A stretch of 64,000 nucleotides of DNA, from NCBI GenBank assembly GCA_021604865.1, contig BQJU01000027.1, positions 29,687-93,686 on the forward strand. Direction: 5' to 3'. Positions 15,622 through 23,692 of the stretch are shown here, one piece after another (position 1 is the stretch's first letter; each line of letters opens with the position of its first letter). Position numbers and translations under genes: made by a program. The notes below the pieces were generated by a model. It searched no databases. It was not told where the DNA came from and saw only the letters and a list, made by a program, of their open reading frames with translations. Origin of the DNA: Saprospiraceae bacterium. GTDB taxonomy: Bacteria > Bacteroidota > Bacteroidia > Chitinophagales > Saprospiraceae.

Positions 15622-17175
15622 ATGGCAGCCCCCAGTAATCTATTTGTATTGGTGAAGTCATTAACCCGAAGCGAAAAACGTTATTTCACGATCTTTAATG
15701 CCGGCCAGGGCGGCGAAGACACAAACTACCTCCGGTTATTTGAATTCCTGGATAAAATGCACAAATATGACAAAGAGGAAATTCAGGAAGCCTTTGCTGA
15801 GGAATTTGAAGCTAAAAAGTTCCACGTTCTGCAAAACTATCTGTATACCCTGATTTTGAGAGCCTTGCGCGCTTATAATGATGGCAAGGATATAGAAGCA
15901 AATATCCAAAACATGATACAGGAGGCCGATTTACTGGAAAAGAGAGGCATGTACAAACAATCAGCAGAACACCTGAATCTCGCCCGCAGGAAGGCTGAAA
16001 AATACGAAAAAACATACCTCCTGCTAGCCATCAAAAGAAGGGAGCTCAGCTTTACTGCTTTTCGGAATGAGGCGTTGATGGTGGAAAGAATCGATGAAAT
16101 TTCAAAGGATCTTGATGAATTGATTCAAAAAATCACACTGGAACATATTGCCATGATGACCTACTACAAAATTGGCACGCTGTCCAGGAAAGCAACCAGG
16201 ATAAGCCAGGAACAGCTTGATAGTCTAAAATCAAAATGGCAACAAGAGATCAGTTTATTGGGGAAAACAAACCTTCCTTTTACCGGAAAATATTTTAGGT
16301 TTCTAACCGATGCTTATTTAGCCAAATTTTCCGGAAATTATCAGGAATTTTCAGATCTATTGTTTGAAGTGGTCAAAATTTGGAGTGATCATCCCCATCA
16401 CATCAAGGATCAGCCCCATAGATTTAGAATTTATTTGTCCAATTATCTGGATAGTCTGCATGGACTAGGAGATTTTTCGCATTCACAGGCGATCATTGAA
16501 ATATTGGAGGGGCGTAAACCCAGTATACCTTTTGCTTTTTCAAAAGAACTTTCGGGCGTCATTAAGTCATTGAAGTTTCTTGAACCCCGAAACTTTAATG
16601 AGGAAGGCGAATTTTTTCAAAGCATTGCCTTTTTAAAACTGTTTTTTTACCTCAATACCAAAAATTGGGGTTTAGCTCAAAAAGAAATTGAATGGATCGA
16701 AAAGGGGATGAGTACTTATAAAGAAAAAATCAACCGGGCGCGGGAACTGGTGCTTTATTACCTGATTTCTCTGGTCTATTTTATGTTGGATGATACGGAC
16801 CGTGCACTACACTGGCTGCTTAAAATTATTAACCAAAGTAGAAATGACCATCGCAGAGATTTGCAACGTTTTGCTCCCTTCTTACAATTGATGTTTTTTA
16901 TAGATCAGGGCTTGTATGAGCTGGCTAGGGATAAGACCAATGATCTTCGGCGTAGGATGAAAAGGAAGGATGATGTGTCCACCTTCGAAAAGCTGATACT
17001 GGACCACCTGAAGGGAGATATATTTGCCCACCACACTAAAAAAGTTCAAAAGAAAGCCTTTGAGGCATTTGCCAAAGACCTGCATGATTTTAAAGTCCAA
17101 CAAAATGGCGTTTTTACTTTGGGCCTTGACGAAACAGAGATCTGGATTGAAAAAAACATCAAAAAATTGCTTTAA
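15622..17175 (+). CDS. Conserved Bacteroidota helical-repeat protein of unknown function
   Basis: 517 aa, no signal peptide. The start is ATG-Ala-Ala-Pro. It opens with LVKSLTRSEKRYFTIFNAG, then long amphipathic helices typical of TPR-like alpha solenoids (YKQSAEHLNLARRKAEKYEK, LALHWLL-type pairs). Proteins with this opening are found widely in Saprospiria and relatives; no biochemical role is known to me. It is transcribed divergently from the pentein operon and followed by 770 bp of repeat-rich DNA. Confidence 0.7.
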   Translation: MAAPSNLFVLVKSLTRSEKRYFTIFNAGQGGEDTNYLRLFEFLDKMHKYDKEEIQEAFAEEFEAKKFHVLQNYLYTLILRALRAYNDGKDIEANIQNMIQEADLLEKRGMYKQSAEHLNLARRKAEKYEKTYLLLAIKRRELSFTAFRNEALMVERIDEISKDLDELIQKITLEHIAMMTYYKIGTLSRKATRISQEQLDSLKSKWQQEISLLGKTNLPFTGKYFRFLTDAYLAKFSGNYQEFSDLLFEVVKIWSDHPHHIKDQPHRFRIYLSNYLDSLHGLGDFSHSQAIIEILEGRKPSIPFAFSKELSGVIKSLKFLEPRNFNEEGEFFQSIAFLKLFFYLNTKNWGLAQKEIEWIEKGMSTYKEKINRARELVLYYLISLVYFMLDDTDRALHWLLKIINQSRNDHRRDLQRFAPFLQLMFFIDQGLYELARDKTNDLRRRMKRKDDVSTFEKLILDHLKGDIFAHHTKKVQKKAFEAFAKDLHDFKVQQNGVFTLGLDETEIWIEKNIKKLL

Positions 17176-17184
17176 TTCATGTTT

Positions 17185-17286
17185 GGAGGTCGGCTTTTGT
17201 AGTGTCTCGGCTCAGCCAAAACGGACAAGAAAAGCAACGAAGTCTCATCAAAAAATTGACACTTTTCGCTACAAAAACCGACCTCC
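17185..17286. repeat. Small inverted-repeat element
   Basis: 18-bp terminal inverted repeats (17185-17202 and 17269-17286) with one mismatch enclose 66 bp. The arms read GGAGGTCGGCTTTTGTAG and its complement. The whole 102-bp unit can fold as a cruciform or hairpin; it resembles a miniature inverted-repeat element, or a very long terminator after the 15622 gene. Confidence 0.65.
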
Positions 17287-17320
17287 AAGCTCTGATCTAA
17301 AACCAATGAACAATCAAAAA

Positions 17321-17345
17321 AAAATGAAGACGCCCCATTATTTAA
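17321..17345. repeat. 25-nt direct repeat, left copy
   Basis: Identical to 17719-17743, 398 bp away. The repeat begins AAAATGAAGACGCCCCATTA. The enclosed DNA is A-rich and non-coding. Confidence 0.8.
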
Positions 17346-17379
17346 TGCCCAAATATCAAACCTACTTCCAAAGATCAAA

Positions 17380-17455
17380 ACAAAAGCCTTGACTGCATAA
17401 TGCCGATCTTTAATCTTTTGTTTGTTGCTGGTATCAAACACCCACCAGTCTCCAA
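17380..17455. repeat. Dispersed intergenic repeat, copy 1
   Basis: Diverged copy of 46057-46132. Shared blocks include ACAAAAGC, CTTTAATC/CTTTATC, TTTGTTGCTG/TTTTTGCTG, TATCAAACAC and CACCAGTCTC in the same order. Confidence 0.6.
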
Positions 17456-17718
17456 CCACCCAATCAGCCACGAAACACGCACTCAGCGCGGGCGGGTTCC
17501 GGCATAGGAGCATTGGCCGTTAAGAAAAAAGCGGCAACCATACTGCTCAAGAAGAAATCTTGCTTGAGCTAAAAACAGTGAATAATCAGAAACCCCAAAG
17601 GCCAACAATCAAAAAAAATCAAGCCATCAAAAATCAAAAAAGCGAGTTTATTTCTTCCCCCCAACTGGGCCGTTTTTTTTAGGTCAATCCTCCAGCCGGA
17701 TGGTTTTTTTACCAAAAG

Positions 17719-17743
17719 AAAATGAAGACGCCCCATTATTTAA
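17719..17743. repeat. 25-nt direct repeat, right copy
   Basis: Identical to 17321-17345. The stretch between the two copies also has a short hairpin (GCTCAAG ... CTTGAGC around 17545-17571) and no gene. 17744-17944 shows nothing else supportable. Confidence 0.8.
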
Positions 17744-17944
17744 AACTTTGCACACTCCCGAAACTGTTATGATGAAGAATTTAATCAGGTAATTTTTTTT
17801 AGAACGAGTCAAGGTCGTAGTAAAAACAACGATTACATTTGTAACGACTTTTCTCCGTCAATCTCCTCTTTACCTTTCCCTCACGTTGGGAAAATGCCAA
17901 ATAATTGTCTACTTTCGAACGAAGTTTAAAGAATCAGTATCCTT

Positions 17945-18742
17945 ATGGACCTACACCAAACCCAGCTCGATTTGAAATCCAGAGTAGCCAAAGGGCTTAA
18001 TTTTGGCATTGAAGCGGTGGAGAAGATGCTGGCAAATAATGCAGTAGTCTACAATGACTTTATCCTGCTTAAGAGCCAATACAATGACTTGATGCATCTT
18101 TCGTCAATCAATACCCTGCCTTACGAACAAATTGAATTGGGGCTGAACAAATTGCGCACCCACCTGCTGAAAATCATCGACAACATCGGAGAAGATGACC
18201 TGGATCGGCCAGAGGTAGACCTGGCACTCAAAAATACAGCCCTACCCAACCGGCGCACCAATTTTTTTAAGTTGCTGGATATCCATTTTCAAAATCTGGC
18301 ATCCATCTGTTACGTTGAATTGCGGCCTGGTGATAGTGGTTATTCGGATGAATACCGGGTCAGCGGACGGGAGGGAATCCATAACCTATATGGTGGTGCC
18401 AAGTTTCGATTTGGCAAAAAAGAACAAATTAAGGGCGACCATTTGGCTTATATTCAGGAGTATTTCGGTAATTACTTTAGGGGAGATACGGGCATGTTTG
18501 AGGTGTATTTCAACAATATTAAACACCTGCTTGCTTATGTGATGGAGGATGAAATAGACCAGCCCTTTTTTTTGAATACGCTACGTTCTCTCTTTTCCCG
18601 CTACGAATTGGCTTTCATCTTTTATTACGTCCTCAGTGGCCAGGATGATGCCTTCAAAACATTAATCCGGAAGAGTGGACTGATCACTGATTCTATCCGT
18701 GATGTGCTGGTGTTTCCAGAGCATTGGACGTATTTTGAGTAA
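17945..18742 (+). CDS. EAD11-like / putative abortive-infection (putAbiC) fusion protein
   Basis: 265 aa. Residues 10-80 resemble effector-associated domain 11: VVYNDFILLKSQYNDLMHLS then NTLPYEQIELGLNKLRTHLL. Residues 105-255 match the putative phage-abortive-infection family: NFFKLLDIHFQNLASICY, SGREGIHNLYG, then FEVYFNNIKHLLAYV, FLNTLRSLFSRYELAFIFY and FKTLIRKSGLI. The putAbiC family is associated with phage exclusion, but its chemistry is unknown. Here the EAD takes the place of the usual membrane segments, so the protein is probably soluble and recruited through EAD pairing. An MFS gene follows after 12 bp, but the link is probably only transcriptional. Confidence 0.72.
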   Translation: MDLHQTQLDLKSRVAKGLNFGIEAVEKMLANNAVVYNDFILLKSQYNDLMHLSSINTLPYEQIELGLNKLRTHLLKIIDNIGEDDLDRPEVDLALKNTALPNRRTNFFKLLDIHFQNLASICYVELRPGDSGYSDEYRVSGREGIHNLYGGAKFRFGKKEQIKGDHLAYIQEYFGNYFRGDTGMFEVYFNNIKHLLAYVMEDEIDQPFFLNTLRSLFSRYELAFIFYYVLSGQDDAFKTLIRKSGLITDSIRDVLVFPEHWTYFE

Positions 18743-18754
18743 TGACAATTTTCA

Positions 18755-19933
18755 ATGGAAAAATCCTTGCAAAATCATATCAAAACAGTTCCAAACCACA
18801 TTTTACCATTCATTATCATTTCGCAGTTTGCGGGCACTTCGCTTTGGTTTGCGGGTAATGCTATTATGGCCGATTTGCAGCAGGCATTTGACTTGCCGGC
18901 AGGTTCGTTGGGCAATATTACATCCGCGGTGCAACTGGGATTTATAGGTGGTACGCTGACCTTTGCGTTTTTAGTTATTGCCGATCGTTTTTCGCCCTCG
19001 AAGGTTTTTTTTGTATCAGCAACATTAGGAGCACTGGCGAATTTGAGTATTTACCTTTTTGCTGACGGTTATTGGGGTATCCTGATCTTTCGTTGGCTCA
19101 CGGGCTTTTTTTTGGCGGGCGTTTACCCTATTGGTATGAAGATTGCGGCGGATTGGTATGCCAAAGATTTAGGTAAGGCACTGGGCTATCTGGTCGGGGC
19201 TTTGGTGTTGGGTACGGCATTTCCCCATTTTCTACGTTTTCAGGGACAGTCGCTGCCCTGGTCAGCTATTTTACTGACTACTTCTGCGGTAGCATTTATG
19301 GGTGGACTGTTGATTCTCTTTGGAGTAGGCGATGGGCCCTTTCGGAAAAAGGGTGGCCAGTTTAAACCGGGGGTTATTGTGGAAATCTTTAGCTTCCGCG
19401 AATTTCGGGCCGCCGCCTATGGTTACTTCGGCCACATGTGGGAACTGTATGCTTTTTGGGCCTTTGTACCGGTTATCTTGCAGACCAATCCGGCTTTTAA
19501 GGCCAGCCTTTCGCTATGGAGTTTTCTGATTATTGGTATGGGGAGCCTGGGGTGTATGCTAGGAGGTTATTGGTCCTTACGTAAAGGTAGTCGGACGGTA
19601 GCCATGGCCATGTTGCTGACATCAGGGCTCTGTTGTCTATTTTCTCCGCTTGCTTTTCAGCTTCCACTGGTCTTTTTTCTGGCTTTTTTGTTGCTCTGGG
19701 GTTTTGCCGTCGTTGGCGATTCTCCTCAATTTTCCACGCTGGTGGCACAGACGGCTCCACCACTCTATATTGGCTCGGCACTGACGATCGTTAACTGCAT
19801 AGGCTTTTCTATTACCATTTTCAGCATTGAGCTGATTAATTGGTTAAATATCCAATATGCTTCTGAGTGGATTTATTGGACTTTGCTTCCTGGGCCAGTG
19901 TTGGGTTTGATTGGGGTGTGGAAGCGGAAATAA
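18755..19933 (+). CDS. MFS transporter
   Basis: 392 aa with about 12 hydrophobic segments. The N-terminal half carries FAGTSLWFAGNAIMADLQ and the loop signature DRFSPSKVFF between helices 2 and 3, where MFS proteins have G-x3-D-x2-G-R. The cytoplasmic central loop is GDGPFRKKGGQFKPG. Bacteroidota MFS proteins of this kind export or import small molecules, but the substrate is unknown. It starts 12 bp after the EAD11-putAbiC gene and may share its transcript. Confidence 0.85.
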   Translation: MEKSLQNHIKTVPNHILPFIIISQFAGTSLWFAGNAIMADLQQAFDLPAGSLGNITSAVQLGFIGGTLTFAFLVIADRFSPSKVFFVSATLGALANLSIYLFADGYWGILIFRWLTGFFLAGVYPIGMKIAADWYAKDLGKALGYLVGALVLGTAFPHFLRFQGQSLPWSAILLTTSAVAFMGGLLILFGVGDGPFRKKGGQFKPGVIVEIFSFREFRAAAYGYFGHMWELYAFWAFVPVILQTNPAFKASLSLWSFLIIGMGSLGCMLGGYWSLRKGSRTVAMAMLLTSGLCCLFSPLAFQLPLVFFLAFLLLWGFAVVGDSPQFSTLVAQTAPPLYIGSALTIVNCIGFSITIFSIELINWLNIQYASEWIYWTLLPGPVLGLIGVWKRK

Positions 19934-19968
19934 TTTTATATTCAGATTTGGCAGCCCCTAGCTTGTAC

Positions 19969-21195
19969 TTACGGATATAACAAATATTTTTTCCGCATCT
20001 GTTTATATTCACTAAGGCCAGGCTCCCAACTTGCACGAATCTCTTCTTCTGATTTCCCATCAATGATCTGCTGCCTGAATAAACCCGAGCCAATCAACTT
20101 TTCAATAGTACCCATTTGATTACTTAGTTTGGAATCGAAGAATTTTTCTTTGTGAGGATGTGCCCGGTACAATTCCATGATCCATTGTAGGTTGATCTGT
20201 TTGCTTTGGCGTAGTAGGTCGACGTCATAATTGCGTAAATCAATGCCATAACAAACCTGATCCATGAACAAAGGGGTTTCTGCCATACCTTTGATGCCTG
20301 TTGGCGTGAAGGAAAAATCATATTTGCCTTTCAGCTCGGGGCTACCCAGCACGGTAAATGGAAAATAGGTACCACGTCCATGATTAAGATAAACACCTTC
20401 AAACATACAAGTGGAAGGATATAACAGAATGGACTGTTGGGTATTCAAGTTGGGCGAGGGACTTATCGGCAAGGTATAGGGCATGTCATGATTATAATTC
20501 GCTACGGGAATTATTTTGATCTTGCATTTTACTTTATTGGTCAGCCAGCCTTCCCCATTCGCCATCTGTGCAAATTCGCCCACCGTCAATCCATGTGACA
20601 TGGGTATCGGAAACATACCGATCCCCGATTTATATTTCATATCCAAAACAGGGCCGTCTATTAAATAACCATTGGGGTTGGGACGATCCAATATCATCAA
20701 TTCTACTTCATTTTCGTGGCATGCTTCCATTAACCGGACCAGTGCATTGATCTTTGTATAAAACCGACAACCAACATCTTGTAAATCATAAATCAGGATA
20801 TCCACATCCGCAAGATCTTGTGTGCTGGGTTTATTTTTTGATCCATATAACGAGATTATCGGAATACCAGTGGCAGCATCTATTTCATCCACTACGGGTG
20901 CACCCGCACTGGCATTACCCCGAAAGCCATGCTCCGGCCCAAATATTTTTACAATATTTATCCCCAGGGTTAGAAGGCTATCCACCAAATGTTTTTGACC
21001 AATAATACTAGCTGGGTTGCCCATGATAGCAACTCTTTTTTCTTTTAGATATGGCAGGTATCTTTCTGTTTGATCAGCACCCGGCAAGATTCCCTTTTTA
21101 GAAAAACTGGCTTCGCTATGTTTTTCCGGGTGTTTAGAATTAAAACAAGCCGTTAAACTAAAAAGGAGTACAAGGATTACAGATTGTAGTTGCAT
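19969..21195 (-). CDS. NamZ-like exo-beta-N-acetylmuramidase (DUF1343) lipoprotein
   Basis: 408 aa. Lipobox LLFSLTAC puts it on a membrane. DUF1343 features: KIFGPEHGFRGNASAGA, IPIISLYG, DILIYDLQDVGCRFYTKI, MILDRPNPNGYLIDGPVL and MSHGLTVGEFA. Characterised NamZ enzymes of this family remove terminal MurNAc from peptidoglycan fragments for recycling. Convergent with the MFS gene. The conserved Glu in PEHGF is the likely catalytic acid. Confidence 0.88.
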   Translation of the reverse strand: MQLQSVILVLLFSLTACFNSKHPEKHSEASFSKKGILPGADQTERYLPYLKEKRVAIMGNPASIIGQKHLVDSLLTLGINIVKIFGPEHGFRGNASAGAPVVDEIDAATGIPIISLYGSKNKPSTQDLADVDILIYDLQDVGCRFYTKINALVRLMEACHENEVELMILDRPNPNGYLIDGPVLDMKYKSGIGMFPIPMSHGLTVGEFAQMANGEGWLTNKVKCKIKIIPVANYNHDMPYTLPISPSPNLNTQQSILLYPSTCMFEGVYLNHGRGTYFPFTVLGSPELKGKYDFSFTPTGIKGMAETPLFMDQVCYGIDLRNYDVDLLRQSKQINLQWIMELYRAHPHKEKFFDSKLSNQMGTIEKLIGSGLFRQQIIDGKSEEEIRASWEPGLSEYKQMRKKYLLYP

Positions 21196-21304
21196 AACTT
21201 AACTTTAAAAGTGTAGTTGTTTTTAAAAGACAAGCTCTAAAGGGACACAAAGAGTAATATCTTGGAAAATATGATCTTTTTCAAACCATGCTCTATCTTC
21301 TTTT

Positions 21305-21345
21305 AAAAAAAAATCCCCAAAAAAGGCGCAAAACCCTTTTTGAGG
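21305..21345 (-). terminator. Terminator of the PpiC/SurA operon
   Basis: On the minus strand a stem of about 11 bp (complements of 21335-21345 and 21315-21326, one bulge) is followed by a run of nine T (complement of 21305-21313). Confidence 0.7.
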
Positions 21346-21390
21346 ACAATCTAAGGTCAATTTTAACCTTAAGGAGCAACAAGCTCGAAA

Positions 21391-22746
21391 CTACGGTCGC
21401 AATCGCCGCTGCTGCCAGGGTTCCAAACTAGGACAACCATCATATAACTGATCCAGCGCAATAAAGGTCGCATTAACCCTATTCATGACCCACTCATTGA
21501 TAAATTCGCTTTGTTTGGCCTGAATAGCTGCTTTCTGAATTTTAGAATAATCTTCCTTCAGGTTGGCTTTATGTGGATTGGTGCGGGACTGAAGTTGCAC
21601 CAGACGAAACTGAGTTTCTCCCGTTGGCGTATTGAATTCAAAAGGTGCGGAAACTTCATTGATATCCAAAGTATCTACAGCGAAGTAGATATCGGCATCC
21701 AGGTCACCGATTTCAAAAAAGGTATTGCCGGTATTGGGATTGACGATACGACCGTCATTGGTATAACTCTGAGAGTTTTCGTCAGAAAACAGCTTTACGG
21801 CAGTAGAAAACCCCATAGAATCGGTTTCAATTAATTGTCGGACCGAATCCAGGTGCATGCGCGCCAGTTCCAAGTCATTATCCGTTATCTCCGGGCGGAT
21901 CAGGATGTGGCGGGTATGGATCGAGTTACCTCTGCGTTCCAGCATCTGTATCAGGTGAAAACCAAACTCCGATTCTACGACCGGAGAAATTTCATCCTTA
22001 TCCAGTTTATAAGCGGCAGCTTCAAATTCAGGAACAAATTTCCCTCGCTTGGCCCATCCCAGGTCACCACCGGCGCGTCCTGAACCATCAGCAGAATACT
22101 TTTGTGCCATTTCCTCAAAGGTGACACTTCCATCAATAATTTGCTGGCGGATTTCCTCCAGCTTGCTGATGGAATTTTGTCGTTCCTCCGCATTAATTTT
22201 AGGTTTATAGACGATCTCTCCAACCTCTACTTCGGAACTGAAATAGGGGAGGCTATCTATTGGGATTTGCGCAAAAAACTGCTTGACTTCAGAGGGCGTC
22301 ACATTGATACCCGACATAATCTGTCCGCGCATCCGCTCTCCCAGTATCTGGTTGCGCAAATCTTCCCGAAACTGTGCCTTCACCTCGCCAATAGATTGCC
22401 CATAGTAGGCTTCAAACTGGGTGACATCACCATTCATATAGGTCAAGATCCGGTCAATCCGGGCATTCAGCTGATCTTCCACTTCGCCATCGGAAATTTC
22501 GATACTATCCAGCTTAGCCTGGTTGAGCAATAGCTTACTGACCAACAAACTATTCATGATTTCACAGCGTGCATTTTCGGGTAATTCCCCGCTTTGTGCC
22601 TCCATGAGTGCATGTTGCTCCTCTACTTCGGAAAGCAAAATCAATTCTCCTCCAACAGTAGCGACTACCTTGTCGATAATCTTCCGTTGAGCACAACTCA
22701 TTAATGCCATCAAAGAAAAAGCTATGGATACAAATAATTGTTTCAT
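21391..22746 (-). CDS. SurA-like periplasmic peptidyl-prolyl isomerase/chaperone
   Basis: 451 aa. Signal peptide with possible lipobox ALMSC or cleavage after CAQ. A SurA N-terminal helical domain (VDKVVATVGGELILLSEVEE) is followed by two parvulin domains, the first around residues 170-270 (GDLGWAKRGKFVPEFEAAAY, FGFHLIQM) and the second from about 275 (HTRHILIRPEI). SurA escorts unfolded beta-barrel proteins to the BAM machinery. It is the last gene of a three-gene minus-strand operon, 70 bp after a SurA-N-like lipoprotein. The two-parvulin layout is the same as E. coli SurA. Confidence 0.9.
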   Translation of the reverse strand: MKQLFVSIAFSLMALMSCAQRKIIDKVVATVGGELILLSEVEEQHALMEAQSGELPENARCEIMNSLLVSKLLLNQAKLDSIEISDGEVEDQLNARIDRILTYMNGDVTQFEAYYGQSIGEVKAQFREDLRNQILGERMRGQIMSGINVTPSEVKQFFAQIPIDSLPYFSSEVEVGEIVYKPKINAEERQNSISKLEEIRQQIIDGSVTFEEMAQKYSADGSGRAGGDLGWAKRGKFVPEFEAAAYKLDKDEISPVVESEFGFHLIQMLERRGNSIHTRHILIRPEITDNDLELARMHLDSVRQLIETDSMGFSTAVKLFSDENSQSYTNDGRIVNPNTGNTFFEIGDLDADIYFAVDTLDINEVSAPFEFNTPTGETQFRLVQLQSRTNPHKANLKEDYSKIQKAAIQAKQSEFINEWVMNRVNATFIALDQLYDGCPSLEPWQQRRLRP

Positions 22747-22816
22747 TTATTTATTGTTTTAATCCTGGTTTCAGGATTCATTTTCTTTACAAACATGCAC
22801 TCAGAGCAGCCGATTG

Positions 22817-23677
22817 CTATTCTACAAACACCTGAATATTGTCCCTTCGTGATTCCCGGTCGTAAAGTTCCTCCTTGGCCTCTTGCAGCAATTTGATCTT
22901 GCGGTTGTGCAGAATCACTTTACGTGCCTGATCCTCAATATAAGAAAGAGGTGCAATGTCCTTTCTTTTTTTCAACTCAAAGAGGCGGAAATAATATTGA
23001 TACTTTCCGTCACGCTGGGTAAATTCCCTTTTCGACCCTACATTATCGGCAGTCAGGGTGCCTTTTGGCAATTCCATGGCTATCTTCTCAACATTATACC
23101 AAACACTATCTTCCAACAATTGCGCCTCGGCATGTTCATCACAGTATTTTGACAGAGAATGAAAAGCCCCCATTGAGCTGCTATTCCACAAGCGCCTCAA
23201 CTTACTCGATTCCGGAACAGGGAGAGGCACTTTGATAAAATAACAACGAATAATGGGCGTTTCCAACTGGTATTGCTCCTTATTTTCTTCATAAAAGGCT
23301 GTCAACTCCGCTTGAGAGACCGTAGAATCGAGCCGTTGCTCGACAATAATCTGCTCGTAATTATGTCGGATAAGCGATGCTCGGTAATCCCGTACCAGCT
23401 TGTCTATATTGAGGTCACTGGGAATATTTCGCTCTGCTTCGTACAACAACAGCGCATCCTTGATCCAGCGCGATAAATATGCATTAATAATTAAACTGCT
23501 ATCCTCACTGGTGGTGCCTAAAGGAAACATGCCGTCCATTTCTGAAAGGTAGAGAGATTTGTTTTGGACCTTAGCTAAAAGCCGATCCTCTCCATCACCG
23601 TCATTGGATGATTGACAGGCCATAAACAAGATGCTTATTAGCACTAACAATCCTATTATTCTTAAACCTATCTTCAT
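22817..23677 (-). CDS. SurA-N-like lipoprotein without a parvulin domain
   Basis: 286 aa. Lipobox LISILFMAC. It opens with LLAKVQNKSLYLSEMDGMFP and WIKDALLLYEAERN, the helical layout of SurA/PrsA N-domains, then ELTAFYEENKEQYQL, which leads into a parvulin domain in related proteins. No HILI / GFHLI parvulin motifs are present, so it is probably a chaperone without isomerase activity. It lies between two PpiC genes (15 bp after the 657-aa PpiC, 70 bp before the SurA-like gene). Such trios are typical of Bacteroidota. Confidence 0.75.
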   Translation of the reverse strand: MKIGLRIIGLLVLISILFMACQSSNDGDGEDRLLAKVQNKSLYLSEMDGMFPLGTTSEDSSLIINAYLSRWIKDALLLYEAERNIPSDLNIDKLVRDYRASLIRHNYEQIIVEQRLDSTVSQAELTAFYEENKEQYQLETPIIRCYFIKVPLPVPESSKLRRLWNSSSMGAFHSLSKYCDEHAEAQLLEDSVWYNVEKIAMELPKGTLTADNVGSKREFTQRDGKYQYYFRLFELKKRKDIAPLSYIEDQARKVILHNRKIKLLQEAKEELYDRESRRDNIQVFVE

Positions 23678-23692
23678 TATTGTTCCCGAACC

